Source: Rhizobium sp. ICMP 5592 (lineage in GTDB: Bacteria; Pseudomonadota; Alphaproteobacteria; Rhizobiales; Rhizobiaceae). From it: a stretch of 64,000 bases of DNA. The notes beneath the pieces are model-generated. The model did no database searches. It was not told the DNA's origin and saw nothing but the letters and a program-made list of their open reading frames with translations. Positions 8,731 through 18,348 of the stretch are shown here, piece by piece (positions within the stretch are counted from its first letter, which is position 1; each line of letters opens with the position of its first letter). The position numbers were made by a program, and so were the translations under genes. The DNA lies in the NCBI RefSeq assembly GCF_009498525.1, contig NZ_QSNT01000008.1:1-64000 (forward strand), in the 5' to 3' direction.

Positions 8731-9545
8731 TTAAACCGGGAACGCTCCGTCGAGTTCTTTCAGGTCGGCGTCCGTCAATTTGACCGAGGTCGCGCTGGCA
8801 TTCTCGCGAATATGAGAGGCCGGGCCTGATCCGGGAATCGAGATCACGTTGCCGCTGCGGATGGTCCAGGCAATCGCTATTACAGCCGGACTGACGTTGT
8901 GTCGCACGGCGAGACGGCTGGGCGGCGGATCGCGCAGAAGGCCACCTTTCCGAGCGGTGAGAAGGCCATAACCGGCATATGATGCTGGTCGCTCCAGGGA
9001 AGAAGATCTTGCTCGATGCCGCGATCCTGGAGGCTGTAGCTGACTTGGTTCGTGGTGCAGTTCTGACCGCGCGGTACGCTGAAGAGCTCTTCCATGTCGG
9101 AGACATCGAAGCTCGATACGCCCCAGCGACAAATGCGCCCTCGGCTTTCAGGCTCTCGAAGGTATCGACGATGGGTGCCAGATTTTCCCGACCCGACCGC
9201 CAGTGCAGGAGATAGAGATTCATATAGTCGGTGCCGAGCCGAGTGAGACTCGCTGCGCATGACCGGCGGATTCCGCTTGGCGTCGCGTTGCTCGGCAAAA
9301 CCTTTGAGGCGACATAGACCTTGTCCCTTCGCCCCGCGATCACTTGTCCTGTCATCTGCTCGGCGGTGCCGCTGCCATACATCTCGGAAGTATCGATCAG
9401 CGTCATACCAAGCGAACTGCCGGTACGAAGCGCCTCCTCTTCCGCGGCTGGGCGGCGGCCCTCAGCCAACATCCATGGCCCCCATGCTCAGCATGGGCGC
9501 GTGAGACCCATCCGGCAGCGTGACGGTTGGATTGGCCGATTGGGC
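8731..9545 (-). pseudogene. aldo/keto reductase, frameshifted
   Basis: Aldo/keto reductase segments occur in order on the minus strand but in different frames. They are ANPTVTLPDGSHAPMLSMGA (about 9545 to 9480, then a stop), LGMTLIDTSEMYGSGTAEQM with TRLGTDYMNLYLLHWRSG (to about 9150), GVSSFDVSDMEELF with YSLQDRGIEQDLLPW (to about 8950), and finally VSPAVIAIAWTIRSGNVISI to DLKELDGAFPV ending at 8731. One stop and at least two frameshifts inactivate it. The substrate is unknown. The start position is approximate. Confidence 0.8.
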
Positions 9546-9897
9546 AATTGCGTTTGGCCCTAAAAATGCAACTCACCACATTTAGAGAAAGGTTTTCTAC
9601 CTATCTCGCTAGCACGGCGACCATTTGGCCGTGAGGATACGTTATACGTATCGTTGTCTAATCTGCAAGGCTTGGCCCTGAAATTGAGGAAGAACCCGAT
9701 TAAATGCAAAACGACATATGGAAAGCGGACAATGTCGGAGTGGAGCACCGATTACGCAAGTCGTTGGGCTGCGAGCCGACAGGTGGGCTAGCTGTTCCCA
9801 AGCCCCGCTCGCGGCGAGGCAGTTTGAATTCAGCCGGATTACCCGACGCGAATACTTTCGACGATCCATTCTGCCCGACATAAACCTCGAATCTGGT
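9546..9897. other. intergenic region, nothing recognised
   Basis: I see no supported gene, repeat or RNA between the decayed reductase and the 3' end of the chemoreceptor gene. Confidence 0.4.
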
Positions 9898-11685
9898 TCA
9901 GAAGTCTTCCCAATCTGACTGGGTCGCAAGCGCAGATGAGCCGCGCGATACAGAGAGCAAGGGCCGTTGTCGGTTGGGCCTTGCTGCTACCGGTTCGACA
10001 ATCTGCTGTCTATTCTGCTTCGATGATGTCGCAGGTCTCGACGCCTCATCAAACCGGAATTGGCCAAGCAATTCAAACAGAGCGGCCGCCTCGCGTGCCA
10101 GACCATGGCTGGCGGCAGTCTGTTCCTCGACCATGGCCGCATTTTGCTGGGTCCCCTGATCCACCGTATTGATGGCCTGGTTGATTTCACTGAGCGCGGT
10201 CGATTGTTCACGGGCGGAATCAACAATTGCTGATACGTTCGTATTGATTTCGTGCACCTGGCTGGCAATTTCCTGCAAAGCGGAGCCAGCATTTGTCACG
10301 AGCGCCACTCCGCTTGCGACATGAGTGCCTGACGCAGTAATCAGGGTTTTGATTTCTTTCGCCGCTTTCGCCGACCGCTGCGCCAGTTCACGCACTTCCT
10401 GAGCGACCACGGCAAATCCCTTGCCCGCGTCGCCCGCGCGTGCAGCCTCGACCCCAGCATTAAGAGCCAGAAGGTTGGTCTGAAACGCGATCTCGTCGAT
10501 GACGCCGATAATGCTTGAGATTTCTCGCGATGAGCTTTCGATCTGGCCCATGGCGCCAATCGCATCCCGCACGACATTGCCGGAATGCTCCGCGTCACCT
10601 TTTGTTCGGGCGACGAGTTTTCCGGCCTCCTCGGCCCGGCGGCTCGAATCCTTGACGGTGGTGGTGATTTGCTCCAAGGCAGCCGCTGTCTCTTCGACGG
10701 AAGCAGCCTGCCGTTCAGTCCTTTTTGCCAGGTCGTCGGCTGCAGTACGGATCTCGTTCGATCCCGCCGAAATAGCCCGGGCATTCTCGGCAACGGTTGC
10801 CATAGCGCTCATAAGCTTATCTGAGGCGCTGTTAAAATCAGTGCGAAGTCGTTCCAGCGATGGAATGAAAGGCTTTTCAATCCGTTGTGACAGATCGCCG
10901 TCTGCGAGGTTCGTCAGGCAACGCGCAAGCTGATCGACGTTTTCCACTCGCGCCGTGACGTCGGTTGCGAATTTCACGACCTTGAACACCTTACCGTTCA
11001 GATCAAAGATTGGGTTGTAAGAGGCCTGGATGAAGACTTTGCGGCCACCCTTGCCGAGCCGCATGAATTCATCTGCAACGAGTTCACCGCCCGAAAGCTT
11101 TTTCCAGAATTGCCGATAGGCGTCCGACCCGACATAGTTGGTCTCACAGAACATCGAGTGATGTTTGCCCCGGATCTCTGCAAGAGTGTAACCAAGGGCG
11201 GTGAGAAAGTTGTCATTCGCTGTCAGCACTTCACCGGCAGGCGTAAATTCGATGATGGCCTGGGCACGCCCGAGCGCTTCGATCTTGCCCGCATCTTCAG
11301 CCGCTTTGAGCCTCTGTGCTGTAATATCGGTTGCTATCTTGATGACCTTCACCGGCTTTCCACGCCGGAATACCGGATTGTAAGAAGCTTCGATCCAGAC
11401 TTCCTTGCCACCCTTGCCGATCCGTTTGTACTGACGTTGATCGAAGTTTCCAGCCGACAGCTTTGCCCAGAAGGCTTTGTAGTCTTGTGACGAGGCGTAT
11501 TCCGGTTCAACGAAAATGCTGTGATGTTTTCCGATGATTTCCAGCAGATCATAGCCTAATGCCCTACAGAAAATTTCGTTTGCAGCCAAGATCCTGCCAG
11601 ACAAGTCGAACTCGATCATGGCTTGGGATTTTGAAAGCGCTGCGAGTACTGCAATAGCATTGTTGCCATGTCCTAGAATACTCAT
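9898..11685 (-). CDS. soluble methyl-accepting chemotaxis protein with two PAS domains
   Basis: This 595-residue chemoreceptor has two tandem PAS domains (about 10-130 and 135-255), which are near-duplicates (EIIGKHHSIFVEPEY versus EIRGKHHSMFCETNY). A HAMP-like linker (CLTNLADGDLSQRIEKPF) precedes the coiled-coil signalling domain (about 310-540). The hairpin tip is EIAFQTNLLALNAGVEAARA followed by GDAGKGFAVVAQEVRELAQRS, which binds CheA and CheW. No transmembrane segment is visible, so it should sense a cytoplasmic cue such as redox or energy state; this is inference. The C-terminus DWEDF resembles the pentapeptide tether for CheR/CheB. GGAGG lies 7 bases before the ATG. Confidence 0.93.
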   Translation of the reverse strand: MSILGHGNNAIAVLAALSKSQAMIEFDLSGRILAANEIFCRALGYDLLEIIGKHHSIFVEPEYASSQDYKAFWAKLSAGNFDQRQYKRIGKGGKEVWIEASYNPVFRRGKPVKVIKIATDITAQRLKAAEDAGKIEALGRAQAIIEFTPAGEVLTANDNFLTALGYTLAEIRGKHHSMFCETNYVGSDAYRQFWKKLSGGELVADEFMRLGKGGRKVFIQASYNPIFDLNGKVFKVVKFATDVTARVENVDQLARCLTNLADGDLSQRIEKPFIPSLERLRTDFNSASDKLMSAMATVAENARAISAGSNEIRTAADDLAKRTERQAASVEETAAALEQITTTVKDSSRRAEEAGKLVARTKGDAEHSGNVVRDAIGAMGQIESSSREISSIIGVIDEIAFQTNLLALNAGVEAARAGDAGKGFAVVAQEVRELAQRSAKAAKEIKTLITASGTHVASGVALVTNAGSALQEIASQVHEINTNVSAIVDSAREQSTALSEINQAINTVDQGTQQNAAMVEEQTAASHGLAREAAALFELLGQFRFDEASRPATSSKQNRQQIVEPVAARPNRQRPLLSVSRGSSALATQSDWEDF

Positions 11686-11976
11686 GCAAAATCCTCCAAG
11701 TTGTCGTCCGCTGATGCATAGTAGAAATACTCGAGAATACTAGCTTGAACGTTTTAATAATGACTTAACTATAAATTATATGCCTCTCATGTAACCTGTA
11801 ATTGCGAACTATAAGACCTTACTCAGAGAAAATGAGAGTTTCGGGATGGCTTGAATGTCGTTAGTAAAGCCCTTGGCGATCTACACGCTTTGGGTCGCCT
11901 TCCTGCCATGCTTCACATTCGTCTCCCTGGGGCACCGTTTATCGAGCGGCTCCGGGGTGTGAACCGGCTTTAAACA

Positions 11977-12171
11977 ATGGATGCTTTTTCATATTCTACA
12001 TGCTATCTGAAGGTCCTAATGGCCGCTAATGGCACTTTTGAACCAACCACCGATCTTGAGCTGTCGGCGGTCGGCAAGGCGGAGCTGACCCTGGACGATT
12101 TCTATCAGTCCAAGCTGCCGCCGTTCCGGCCAGAACCAGAGATTTCTTACATCCCGGATAATGAGGCGTGA
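11977..12171 (+). CDS. small hypothetical protein
   Basis: This 64-residue frame ends with the acidic, proline-rich tail FYQSKLPPFRPEPEISYIPD. The start is uncertain (ATG 11977 or ATG 12019) and no clear Shine-Dalgarno precedes either. A GTG-started frame (12168-12353) overlaps its stop. I do not recognise a family for either; both could be remnants. Confidence 0.3.
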   Translation: MDAFSYSTCYLKVLMAANGTFEPTTDLELSAVGKAELTLDDFYQSKLPPFRPEPEISYIPDNEA

Positions 12172-12571
12172 CCGGAGGTCAGGCTTTCGCAGGATTCACT
12201 ACTCGTCGGCTCGAAACCGCGGGTGTAGCGTTCGGTGTATGCTGCCAAAATGCCGACTGCATCGCAGTCACAAATGCCGAATATTGGACGCCTTCAGACA
12301 GAGTCGTCGTCTTCCAAGTCCCGAAACAGAACGTCACGTTTCTATCAGAATAGCGTGGTCGGCGGTTCGCATCCCTTCTAGGCGTCGCATACATGCAAGC
12401 CGCTTGGTGCGAACTTGAGTAGGTTAAAACGGGGCGGCCGATCGCTACTACGCAGAGCCGGGCGACATCTTCAATGGCATGTTTGCCGCGTCATAGATGC
12501 CGTCGACCTCACCCTGCGAAAGAGGCAAAGGTCGAGATTGATGACGTTGGTTCCGAGCTTCTGCTTCCGTT

Positions 12572-12838
12572 TCAATTAAAGTCCAAACCGGCAGGAAGTA
12601 AATCGAGATAGTCTAGTAAGCCGTAGATCAGCGCGAACACGATCACCACCACTAGGATATAGCAAGCGCACTCCAACGTGACTTTGATAATGTCAGTCGG
12701 GTCGGACGAGGTCCCTTGATCGTGATGCCACTTGATGGCGAAGAACATGCCCGTGCCTAACACGAGAACCTTGAACGCAATGAAGACTATAGGGAACCAA
12801 TCCATTATTTTGAATATTTCCAGGCTACTACTTGACAC
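12572..12838 (-). CDS. small inner-membrane protein, hypothetical
   Basis: This is an up to 88-residue protein with two hydrophobic helices: FPIVFIAFKVLVLGTGMFFA and CACYILVVVIVFALIYGLLD. A charged loop (KWHHDQGTSSDPTDIIK) lies between them. The frame opens with GTG at 12838; ATG at 12805 (MDWFPIVF) is the alternative start. No family is recognised. The two clean membrane segments make it a plausible gene. Confidence 0.5.
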   Translation of the reverse strand: MSSSSLEIFKIMDWFPIVFIAFKVLVLGTGMFFAIKWHHDQGTSSDPTDIIKVTLECACYILVVVIVFALIYGLLDYLDLLPAGLDFN

Positions 12839-12981
12839 TATCTATCGTGAGGAGCACGACCGCAAAACTGCTGCTTCAGCAGCTTCATTTTTTGTTCAAA
12901 CCGTCGTCGAATCTAACGTCGATCATAACATTCCCATCATACGGCATAAGTGTGCTTGCCCCATGTTTCCGGATAGGTTGT

Positions 12982-14358
12982 TTAGACGATCACCCGGGCA
13001 AGCAGTGCCGGCTGGGTGACAAGACCGGCAAGTTGGTTCAATCCGTCCTCGAGCTCACTGCGGTCGGACGCGACGCCGAGGGAAATTCGCACCGCTTCCG
13101 TCGTACACTTCCCGACCGCAAAGGCAGAGCTTGGAACGATGAGCAGGCCCGCGCGTACCGCAGCGTCAACCAGGTCGTCAGCGTGCTGGCCACTGGGCAA
13201 CCGAAGCCAGAGGTGGTGGCCAAACATGTTAGCGGAGCGATCGAAGGCGCTGAGCAGCGACGATGCGAGTATCTGCCTTGTCAGCGTTTCGCGTCTGATG
13301 GCCGCCGTCACTTCCGCCAGTGTTCCATCCATTATCCAACTGCTTGCGAGTGCTGACATGAGCGGAGGCGCCATCAACATCATGGCTCTGGTAACAGATG
13401 CGAGTTGCGGGGCGTGTGCTGCCTTGGGCACGAGGACGTAGGCAACCCGCAACGCCGGTGTCGCACACTTGGAAAGTGTCGAAATATGCCAGGTCGCCTC
13501 CGGCATGAGATCCGTAAAGGTGCGGCTCGGCGCCTCAAGCAGTGGACCGTAAGGATCATCCTCCACGATCATCACGCCGTAGCGGCGCGCAATTTCCACA
13601 ATAGCCGCACGTCGCGGTTCGGGCATCGTTGCGGCCGTCGGATTGTCGATATTGGGAATCACGTACAGAAGCTTTGGCGGCCTGATCCGGCAGCTGCGCT
13701 CGAAATCCTCAGGTAGCAGTCCCTCGCCATCCATTGCGATCGGATCGATTACCAATCGCATTTGAGCTGCGACAGCCTTCAAACCAGGATAGGTAAATTC
13801 GCCGGCGGCGATGACGTCACCTCGAGACAGCAAAAGCTCGCAAACGGAAAACAGTGCACTCTGGGCGCCAGCCGCAACAACGATGCGATCGAAATCTGCG
13901 TTCTCGATACGTTGCTTGAGCCATCGGGTCGCCGCTTGCCTATCCGGCTCTGCACCAGCACTATCCTGATAGTGCAAGTTCAGCAGTCCTTTGCCGTTCG
14001 CGAGCACTGCAGCAACCCCTTTGGGCATCAACTGCCGAAAATCGACGCCCTCCGGCTGGCATGGAATGTTCATGCTGAGATCGAGTGCCGCGGGGCGAGC
14101 CTTCGAGGTACGCTCGTTCGAATAGTCCCTCACGAAAGTACCCCTGCCGATTTGCGCTTCAATAAGCCCGCGGCGGTGCGCTTCATTGAAGGCCCGGGTC
14201 ACTGTTGTCAGGTCGACGCCAAGCGCTTCGGCAATGGATCGCTGCGGTGGCAACTGGTCACCCGCAGCAATGATACCAGCCTGGATGTCCTGTTCCAGAG
14301 CATCCGCCAAGCCGATATATTTCATTCGGCCACCGCCGACAATTCGCGCTTTCCACAT
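12982..14358 (-). CDS. MocR-type GntR/aminotransferase-fold transcriptional regulator
   Basis: The start is chosen at ATG 14358 (MWKARIVGGGRMKYIGLADA), giving about 458 residues. An N-terminal winged helix of GntR type (ADALEQDIQAGIIAAGDQLP, then LGVDLTTVTRAFNEAHRRGL) is followed by a fold-type I PLP-binding domain. That domain contains YVIPNIDNPTAATM, VEDDPYGPLL and ISTLSKCATPALRVAYV, where Lys in LSKC is the PLP-binding lysine. MocR proteins use PLP plus an amino compound as effector. The operator-like repeats just upstream suggest autoregulation. No divergent target gene is evident, so its target is unknown. Confidence 0.9.
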   Translation of the reverse strand: MWKARIVGGGRMKYIGLADALEQDIQAGIIAAGDQLPPQRSIAEALGVDLTTVTRAFNEAHRRGLIEAQIGRGTFVRDYSNERTSKARPAALDLSMNIPCQPEGVDFRQLMPKGVAAVLANGKGLLNLHYQDSAGAEPDRQAATRWLKQRIENADFDRIVVAAGAQSALFSVCELLLSRGDVIAAGEFTYPGLKAVAAQMRLVIDPIAMDGEGLLPEDFERSCRIRPPKLLYVIPNIDNPTAATMPEPRRAAIVEIARRYGVMIVEDDPYGPLLEAPSRTFTDLMPEATWHISTLSKCATPALRVAYVLVPKAAHAPQLASVTRAMMLMAPPLMSALASSWIMDGTLAEVTAAIRRETLTRQILASSLLSAFDRSANMFGHHLWLRLPSGQHADDLVDAAVRAGLLIVPSSAFAVGKCTTEAVRISLGVASDRSELEDGLNQLAGLVTQPALLARVIV

Positions 14359-14373
14359 AAACCTAACCGATAT

Positions 14374-14417
14374 TGTATGGCTGTATATCCATACATTTCG
14401 CATACCATCCATACATT
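14374..14417. promoter_or_regulatory. TGTATGG operator repeats upstream of the MocR gene
   Basis: ATCCATACATT occurs twice, at 14387-14397 and 14407-14417, exactly 20 bases apart (two helical turns). An inverted TGTATGG at 14374-14380 forms a palindrome with CCATACA at 14389-14395. MocR regulators commonly bind repeated sites of this kind near their own promoter, so autoregulation is likely. Confidence 0.65.
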
Positions 14418-14824
14418 CGAAAATGAAGCCTAATTCGGGAACTCGCGCGAAATGTCGCAGGCGGCGGCAGATCCCAAGCAAAGCTCTGAAGCGTTTCCGG
14501 ACCCGTTTGTGCCCAACACTGTCGCTCCACGATCGACAAGATCCCTTCACCTCAGCGGTAAATCTATGGAAAGCTGGGGGCGACAAGTTCGCCCATGGTG
14601 GCCGCCTGGATCCACGCGACAAGGCTCGGCCGGTTGTCCGGCCCAAGGAGATGTTCGATCCCGATCTGAGGATCGAGACGCTGAAGGTGAAAGCCAGAAT
14701 TTTCATTGATTTGTGATTGGTGAGCTACCGGTCGCAGGTTCGAGTTGGTTCAAGACCATCATTTCGGTCTTTCGAACGGTGGCCAACAGGACTGTTTCGG
14801 CAGTTCAAACTCACTCAAGGCGAC
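14418..14824. other. intergenic region between MocR and LysR genes
   Basis: No supported gene is found. Short plus-strand frames are present but show no family features, so the expected divergent partner of the MocR gene is absent. Confidence 0.4.
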
Positions 14825-15727
14825 CTAGTTCTTTGTGTCCGATAGCCTTATGATCTCTTGCATCCGCCGTATCAATTGGTCGAGAACGGCTATTCGTTGA
14901 GCGCCTGATGGGCGGATGGCGAAATATGAAACTTCGATTCTCGGTTCGAAGGGAATGGCCACGACCGCTGCGCCGGCTGCACGCAGGCTTGTGTGGTCGA
15001 CAATACCCACACCCATGCCCGATGCCGCGAAATAGCAACAGTTCAGCATGGACGTCTCCATGGTGCTTGCTGGCTGATGGTCTTCGATCGAGAAGGCGCG
15101 GTCCAGCGCTAGCCTCAGCGTCGAATTGCGGCCCGGGATCAGCACGCGCTCGTCGAGGAGATCTGCCGGCGTGATGATTTTCCGGTTGGCGAGGCGATGG
15201 CCCGGCGCCATGGCGGCCACGGCGCGGGAACCGTGCAATGGCACCGCATTCTTGTCGGCCATGCGCGGTGAGGTGAAGACGAAGCCGAGATCATAGCGGT
15301 TCTTCTCCACCATGTCCCAGATGTGCCGACTGTTTTCGACATCGATCACGAGCGGTATGTCCAGCCTGTTGGCGATGACGTCGATGATTGCCTGATGCAG
15401 GTAAGGCCGGACGAGGGATGTGACGCTTGCGATCCTCAGCACGATGTTCTTGTGCCGGCGGATATCGTCGGCCGCCTGGGCAATCTGGTCGAGGCCGAGA
15501 TACAGCCGCTCAACCTCGCGAAAGAGTTGCGTCGCCTCCGCCGTTGGGACGAGCCGGGCTCCTACTCGCTCAAACAAGGTGATCGCGACAATCTCTTCGA
15601 GATCGCGAATGAGGCGGCTGACCGCGGGTTGGGTCACGTTCATAGCCTCGGCGGCAGCCGTAATGCCCCCGCTCACCATTACACTTTTGAAGGCCTCAAT
15701 CTGTCGTGGTTTCAATCGCATTTGCAT
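14825..15727 (-). CDS. LysR-family transcriptional regulator
   Basis: This 300-residue protein has an N-terminal winged helix-turn-helix: MRLKPRQIEAFKSVMVSGGI, then AAAEAMNVTQPAVSRLIRDL. A type-2 periplasmic-binding-like effector domain (about 90-295) follows. It is transcribed divergently from the nucleoside-salvage operon at 15856 with 128 bases between, the classic arrangement for a LysR activator of the neighbouring operon. The effector is probably a nucleoside or breakdown product; this is inferred from context only. A second ATG lies two codons downstream of the chosen start. Confidence 0.92.
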   Translation of the reverse strand: MQMRLKPRQIEAFKSVMVSGGITAAAEAMNVTQPAVSRLIRDLEEIVAITLFERVGARLVPTAEATQLFREVERLYLGLDQIAQAADDIRRHKNIVLRIASVTSLVRPYLHQAIIDVIANRLDIPLVIDVENSRHIWDMVEKNRYDLGFVFTSPRMADKNAVPLHGSRAVAAMAPGHRLANRKIITPADLLDERVLIPGRNSTLRLALDRAFSIEDHQPASTMETSMLNCCYFAASGMGVGIVDHTSLRAAGAAVVAIPFEPRIEVSYFAIRPSGAQRIAVLDQLIRRMQEIIRLSDTKN

Positions 15728-15855
15728 ACCTCACCATAACATTGGGGCATGAACTAAACACCAAATGCAATTTTTCTTTTCCTGTTGGAGGCTTTAATGG
15801 CAGATTCAATCCGCAGGGAGAGCGCGGATTTCAGTAACCCCAGGGCAGGTAAATC
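15728..15855. promoter_or_regulatory. divergent promoter region, LysR / nucleoside operon
   Basis: This 128-base region separates divergent genes. It should contain the LysR binding site and both promoters, but no unambiguous T-N11-A box stands out. Confidence 0.45.
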
Positions 15856-17406
15856 ATGAAAGTCCGTACGCTCGTAACTGTATTGGCAGCGTCTGTCTTT
15901 GCGGTAGCATTCGAAGCTCAAGCCAAGGATTTGACGGTGGGGCTGTCGGCCTCCACCAGCTCCATGGATCCGCAGTTCTATGTGGTTGGCCCCAACAGCG
16001 CGATTGCCCGCAACATCTTCGATGGGCTTGTCAATCAGGATGCCAAGCAGCGCATCCAGCCGGCCCTCGCCGTCTCCTGGAAGACGATCGACGACACGAC
16101 CTGGGAATTCAAGCTGCGCCCGAACGTCAAGTTCCACGATGGCGGTGAGTTCACGGCGCAGGATGTCGTCGCGAGCATCAAGCGTGTTCCATTGGCCTCA
16201 AAGAACAGCCCGAGCTCGTTCATGCCCTATGTCAAGGCGATCACCGATGTGACGGCCGTCGATCCGCTGACGGTGCGCATCAAGACGGACGGGCCGACGC
16301 CGCTGCTGCTCAACAATCTCAGCCGTATCGCCATCCTGCCGGCGAGACTGGAGCATACGACGACCGAGGACTTGAATACCGGCAAGGACGTGATCGGAAC
16401 CGGTCCGTTCAAGTTCGTCTCCTGGACGCCTGATGATAAGGTCGTCGTCGAACGCAACGACAGCTACTGGGGTGACAAGGCAAGCTGGGACAAGGTGACA
16501 TTCCGGGTCTTCAAGAACAGCAGCGCCCGCGTGGCGGCGATGCTGTCGGGCGATGTCGATATGATCGAGAGCATTCCGACGGCCGACACGAAGAGGCTCC
16601 AGACGGCAGATACGCTCAAGGTCGTCAGTGTCGCGGGCAATCGTCTGATCTATCTTCACATGGACCAAGCGCGCCAGGAATCGCCTTTCGCCAAGGGTCC
16701 GGACGGCAAGAACCCCTTGCTCAAATCAGAGGTGCGACTGGCGCTGTCCTTGTCGATCAATCGCCAGGCGATCGTCGATCGCATCATGGACGGGCAGGGC
16801 TTGCCGGCCGGTCAGGTCGTTCCGGAAGGCTATTTCGGTTATGATCCGAACATCAAGGTCGACCCCTACGACCCGAACAAGGCCAAGCAGCTTCTTTCCG
16901 ATGCCGGATACCCGAACGGCTTCTCGCTGACTTTCCATGCATCCAACGACCGTTATCCGAACGATTCCAAGATCGCACAGGCGATCGGCCAGTTCTTCAG
17001 CCGGGTCGGCATCAAGACGGAGGTGACGACGTTGCCGGGCAGCGTCTATTTCACCCGCGCATCGGCACTCGAATTCAGCTTCATCATGGGCGGGGCCGCC
17101 GTGGAAACCGGCGAGGCCTCCGGCGTGCTCGGCCCGATCCTCGAGACCTACAGCGACAAGGCGGGGCAGGGAAATCGCGGCCGCTACTCCAATCCGGAGT
17201 TTGGCAAGGCTCTCGGCGAAGCCCGCAACACGCTCGATGATGGCAAGCGCGAAGAGCTTCTGAGGAAGGCAACCGACATAGCCATGAATGACCTTGGCGT
17301 CATTCCCGTCTTCTATCTCGCCAACACATGGGCGCTGAAGAAGGACCTTTCCTACGAGGGGCGTTCCGACGGCTATACGCTTCCCTATTACGTCAAGCAG
17401 AATTGA
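15856..17406 (+). CDS. ABC transporter solute-binding protein, family 5 (oligopeptide type)
   Basis: This 516-residue periplasmic protein has a Sec signal peptide: MKVRTLVTVLAASVFAVAFE, cleavage after AQA. The SBP_bac_5 signature is present (STSSMDPQFYVVGPNSAIAR, IFDGLVNQD, WEFKLRPNVKFHDGGEFTAQ DVVASI). The C-terminus (IPVFYLANTWALKK) is typical. It heads an operon with two permeases, a fused ATPase, a DapA-like enzyme and two nucleoside hydrolases. Its ligand is therefore probably a nucleoside or nucleoside conjugate rather than a peptide; this is inference. Confidence 0.93.
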   Translation: MKVRTLVTVLAASVFAVAFEAQAKDLTVGLSASTSSMDPQFYVVGPNSAIARNIFDGLVNQDAKQRIQPALAVSWKTIDDTTWEFKLRPNVKFHDGGEFTAQDVVASIKRVPLASKNSPSSFMPYVKAITDVTAVDPLTVRIKTDGPTPLLLNNLSRIAILPARLEHTTTEDLNTGKDVIGTGPFKFVSWTPDDKVVVERNDSYWGDKASWDKVTFRVFKNSSARVAAMLSGDVDMIESIPTADTKRLQTADTLKVVSVAGNRLIYLHMDQARQESPFAKGPDGKNPLLKSEVRLALSLSINRQAIVDRIMDGQGLPAGQVVPEGYFGYDPNIKVDPYDPNKAKQLLSDAGYPNGFSLTFHASNDRYPNDSKIAQAIGQFFSRVGIKTEVTTLPGSVYFTRASALEFSFIMGGAAVETGEASGVLGPILETYSDKAGQGNRGRYSNPEFGKALGEARNTLDDGKREELLRKATDIAMNDLGVIPVFYLANTWALKKDLSYEGRSDGYTLPYYVKQN

Positions 17407-17427
17407 GCTCCGGAGAGGTCACGCATC

Positions 17428-18309
17428 ATGTCGTTCACCGGCGTTTTCCCCTATCTGGTTTCGCCCGTCGATCCATCGGGCGCTGTTATGGACGGCGTGC
17501 TGACGGATCTCGTCGATCATCTGATCGATGCCGGTGTGCATGGCCTGACGCCGCTCGGCAGTACGGGTGAGTTCGCCTACCTGACCCGGGAGCAGCGGCT
17601 CAAGGTCGTCAAGACGGTCATATCAGCCAATCGCGGCCGCGTGCCCCTCATTGCCGGTGTCGCCTCGACATCGACGAGAGACGCCGTCGCCCAGACCGAG
17701 AGCATGGTCGAGGCAGGGGCGGACGGTATTCTCGCGATCCTGGAGGCCTATTTCCCGATCGATGACGATGGTGTCGAAGCCTATTTTACCGCGATCGCGC
17801 AGGCCGCGGGCGGGCGGCCGGTCGTCATCTATACCAACCCGCAATTCCAGCGCTCGGACTTGAGCCTGCCTGTGATCGAGCGACTGAGCCATGTCGACAA
17901 TATCCGCTACATCAAGGATGCATCGACTAACACGGGGCGTCTTCTGTCGATCATCGAACGTACGCGCGGACGGATGGAGGTGTTTGCCGCCTCTGCCCAT
18001 ATCCCGGCCTGCGTCATGATGATCGGCGGCGTTGGCTGGATGGCCGGCCCGGCCTGCATCGTTCCCCGCCAGAGCATTGCCCTTTATGAGGCTGCGAAAT
18101 CAGGCGACTGGACGAGAGCGATGGAACTGCAGCGTCCGCTTTGGCGCGTCAACGAGATCTTCGCCAAATATTCGATCGCCGCCTGCATCAAGGCCGCGCT
18201 CGAGCTTCAGGGTTTTGCCGTCGGCGCGCCGATCGCCCCTCAGAAGCCGCTCGGCGAAGCGGCGCGCGCGGAAATCGCTGCCGTGTTGCGCGATGTCGGG
18301 GCTCTTTGA
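17428..18309 (+). CDS. dihydrodipicolinate synthase/N-acetylneuraminate lyase family protein
   Basis: This 293-residue TIM-barrel class I aldolase family member carries GLTPLGSTGEFAYLT (the GSTGE substrate loop), VVIYTNPQF (catalytic Tyr) and IRYIKDAST, whose Lys is the Schiff-base residue. It lies 21 bases after the solute-binding protein gene in the same operon. DapA itself is unlikely to be placed here, so it probably splits or condenses a 2-oxo acid derived from the imported compound. The substrate cannot be told from sequence. Confidence 0.9.
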   Translation: MSFTGVFPYLVSPVDPSGAVMDGVLTDLVDHLIDAGVHGLTPLGSTGEFAYLTREQRLKVVKTVISANRGRVPLIAGVASTSTRDAVAQTESMVEAGADGILAILEAYFPIDDDGVEAYFTAIAQAAGGRPVVIYTNPQFQRSDLSLPVIERLSHVDNIRYIKDASTNTGRLLSIIERTRGRMEVFAASAHIPACVMMIGGVGWMAGPACIVPRQSIALYEAAKSGDWTRAMELQRPLWRVNEIFAKYSIAACIKAALELQGFAVGAPIAPQKPLGEAARAEIAAVLRDVGAL

Positions 18310-18348
18310 GTGTCCGATTCTTACAGAGAGAATGAAGGTTATTCCAGG

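Noticed and set aside
13762..14433. Open frame antisense to the MocR gene
   Set aside because: The opposite strand carries clear winged-helix and PLP-domain motifs; the antisense product is not protein-like.
14452..14716. Plus-strand frames as the divergent target gene of the MocR regulator
   Set aside because: The translations are low-complexity and unlike any known family, and no ribosome-binding site precedes them.
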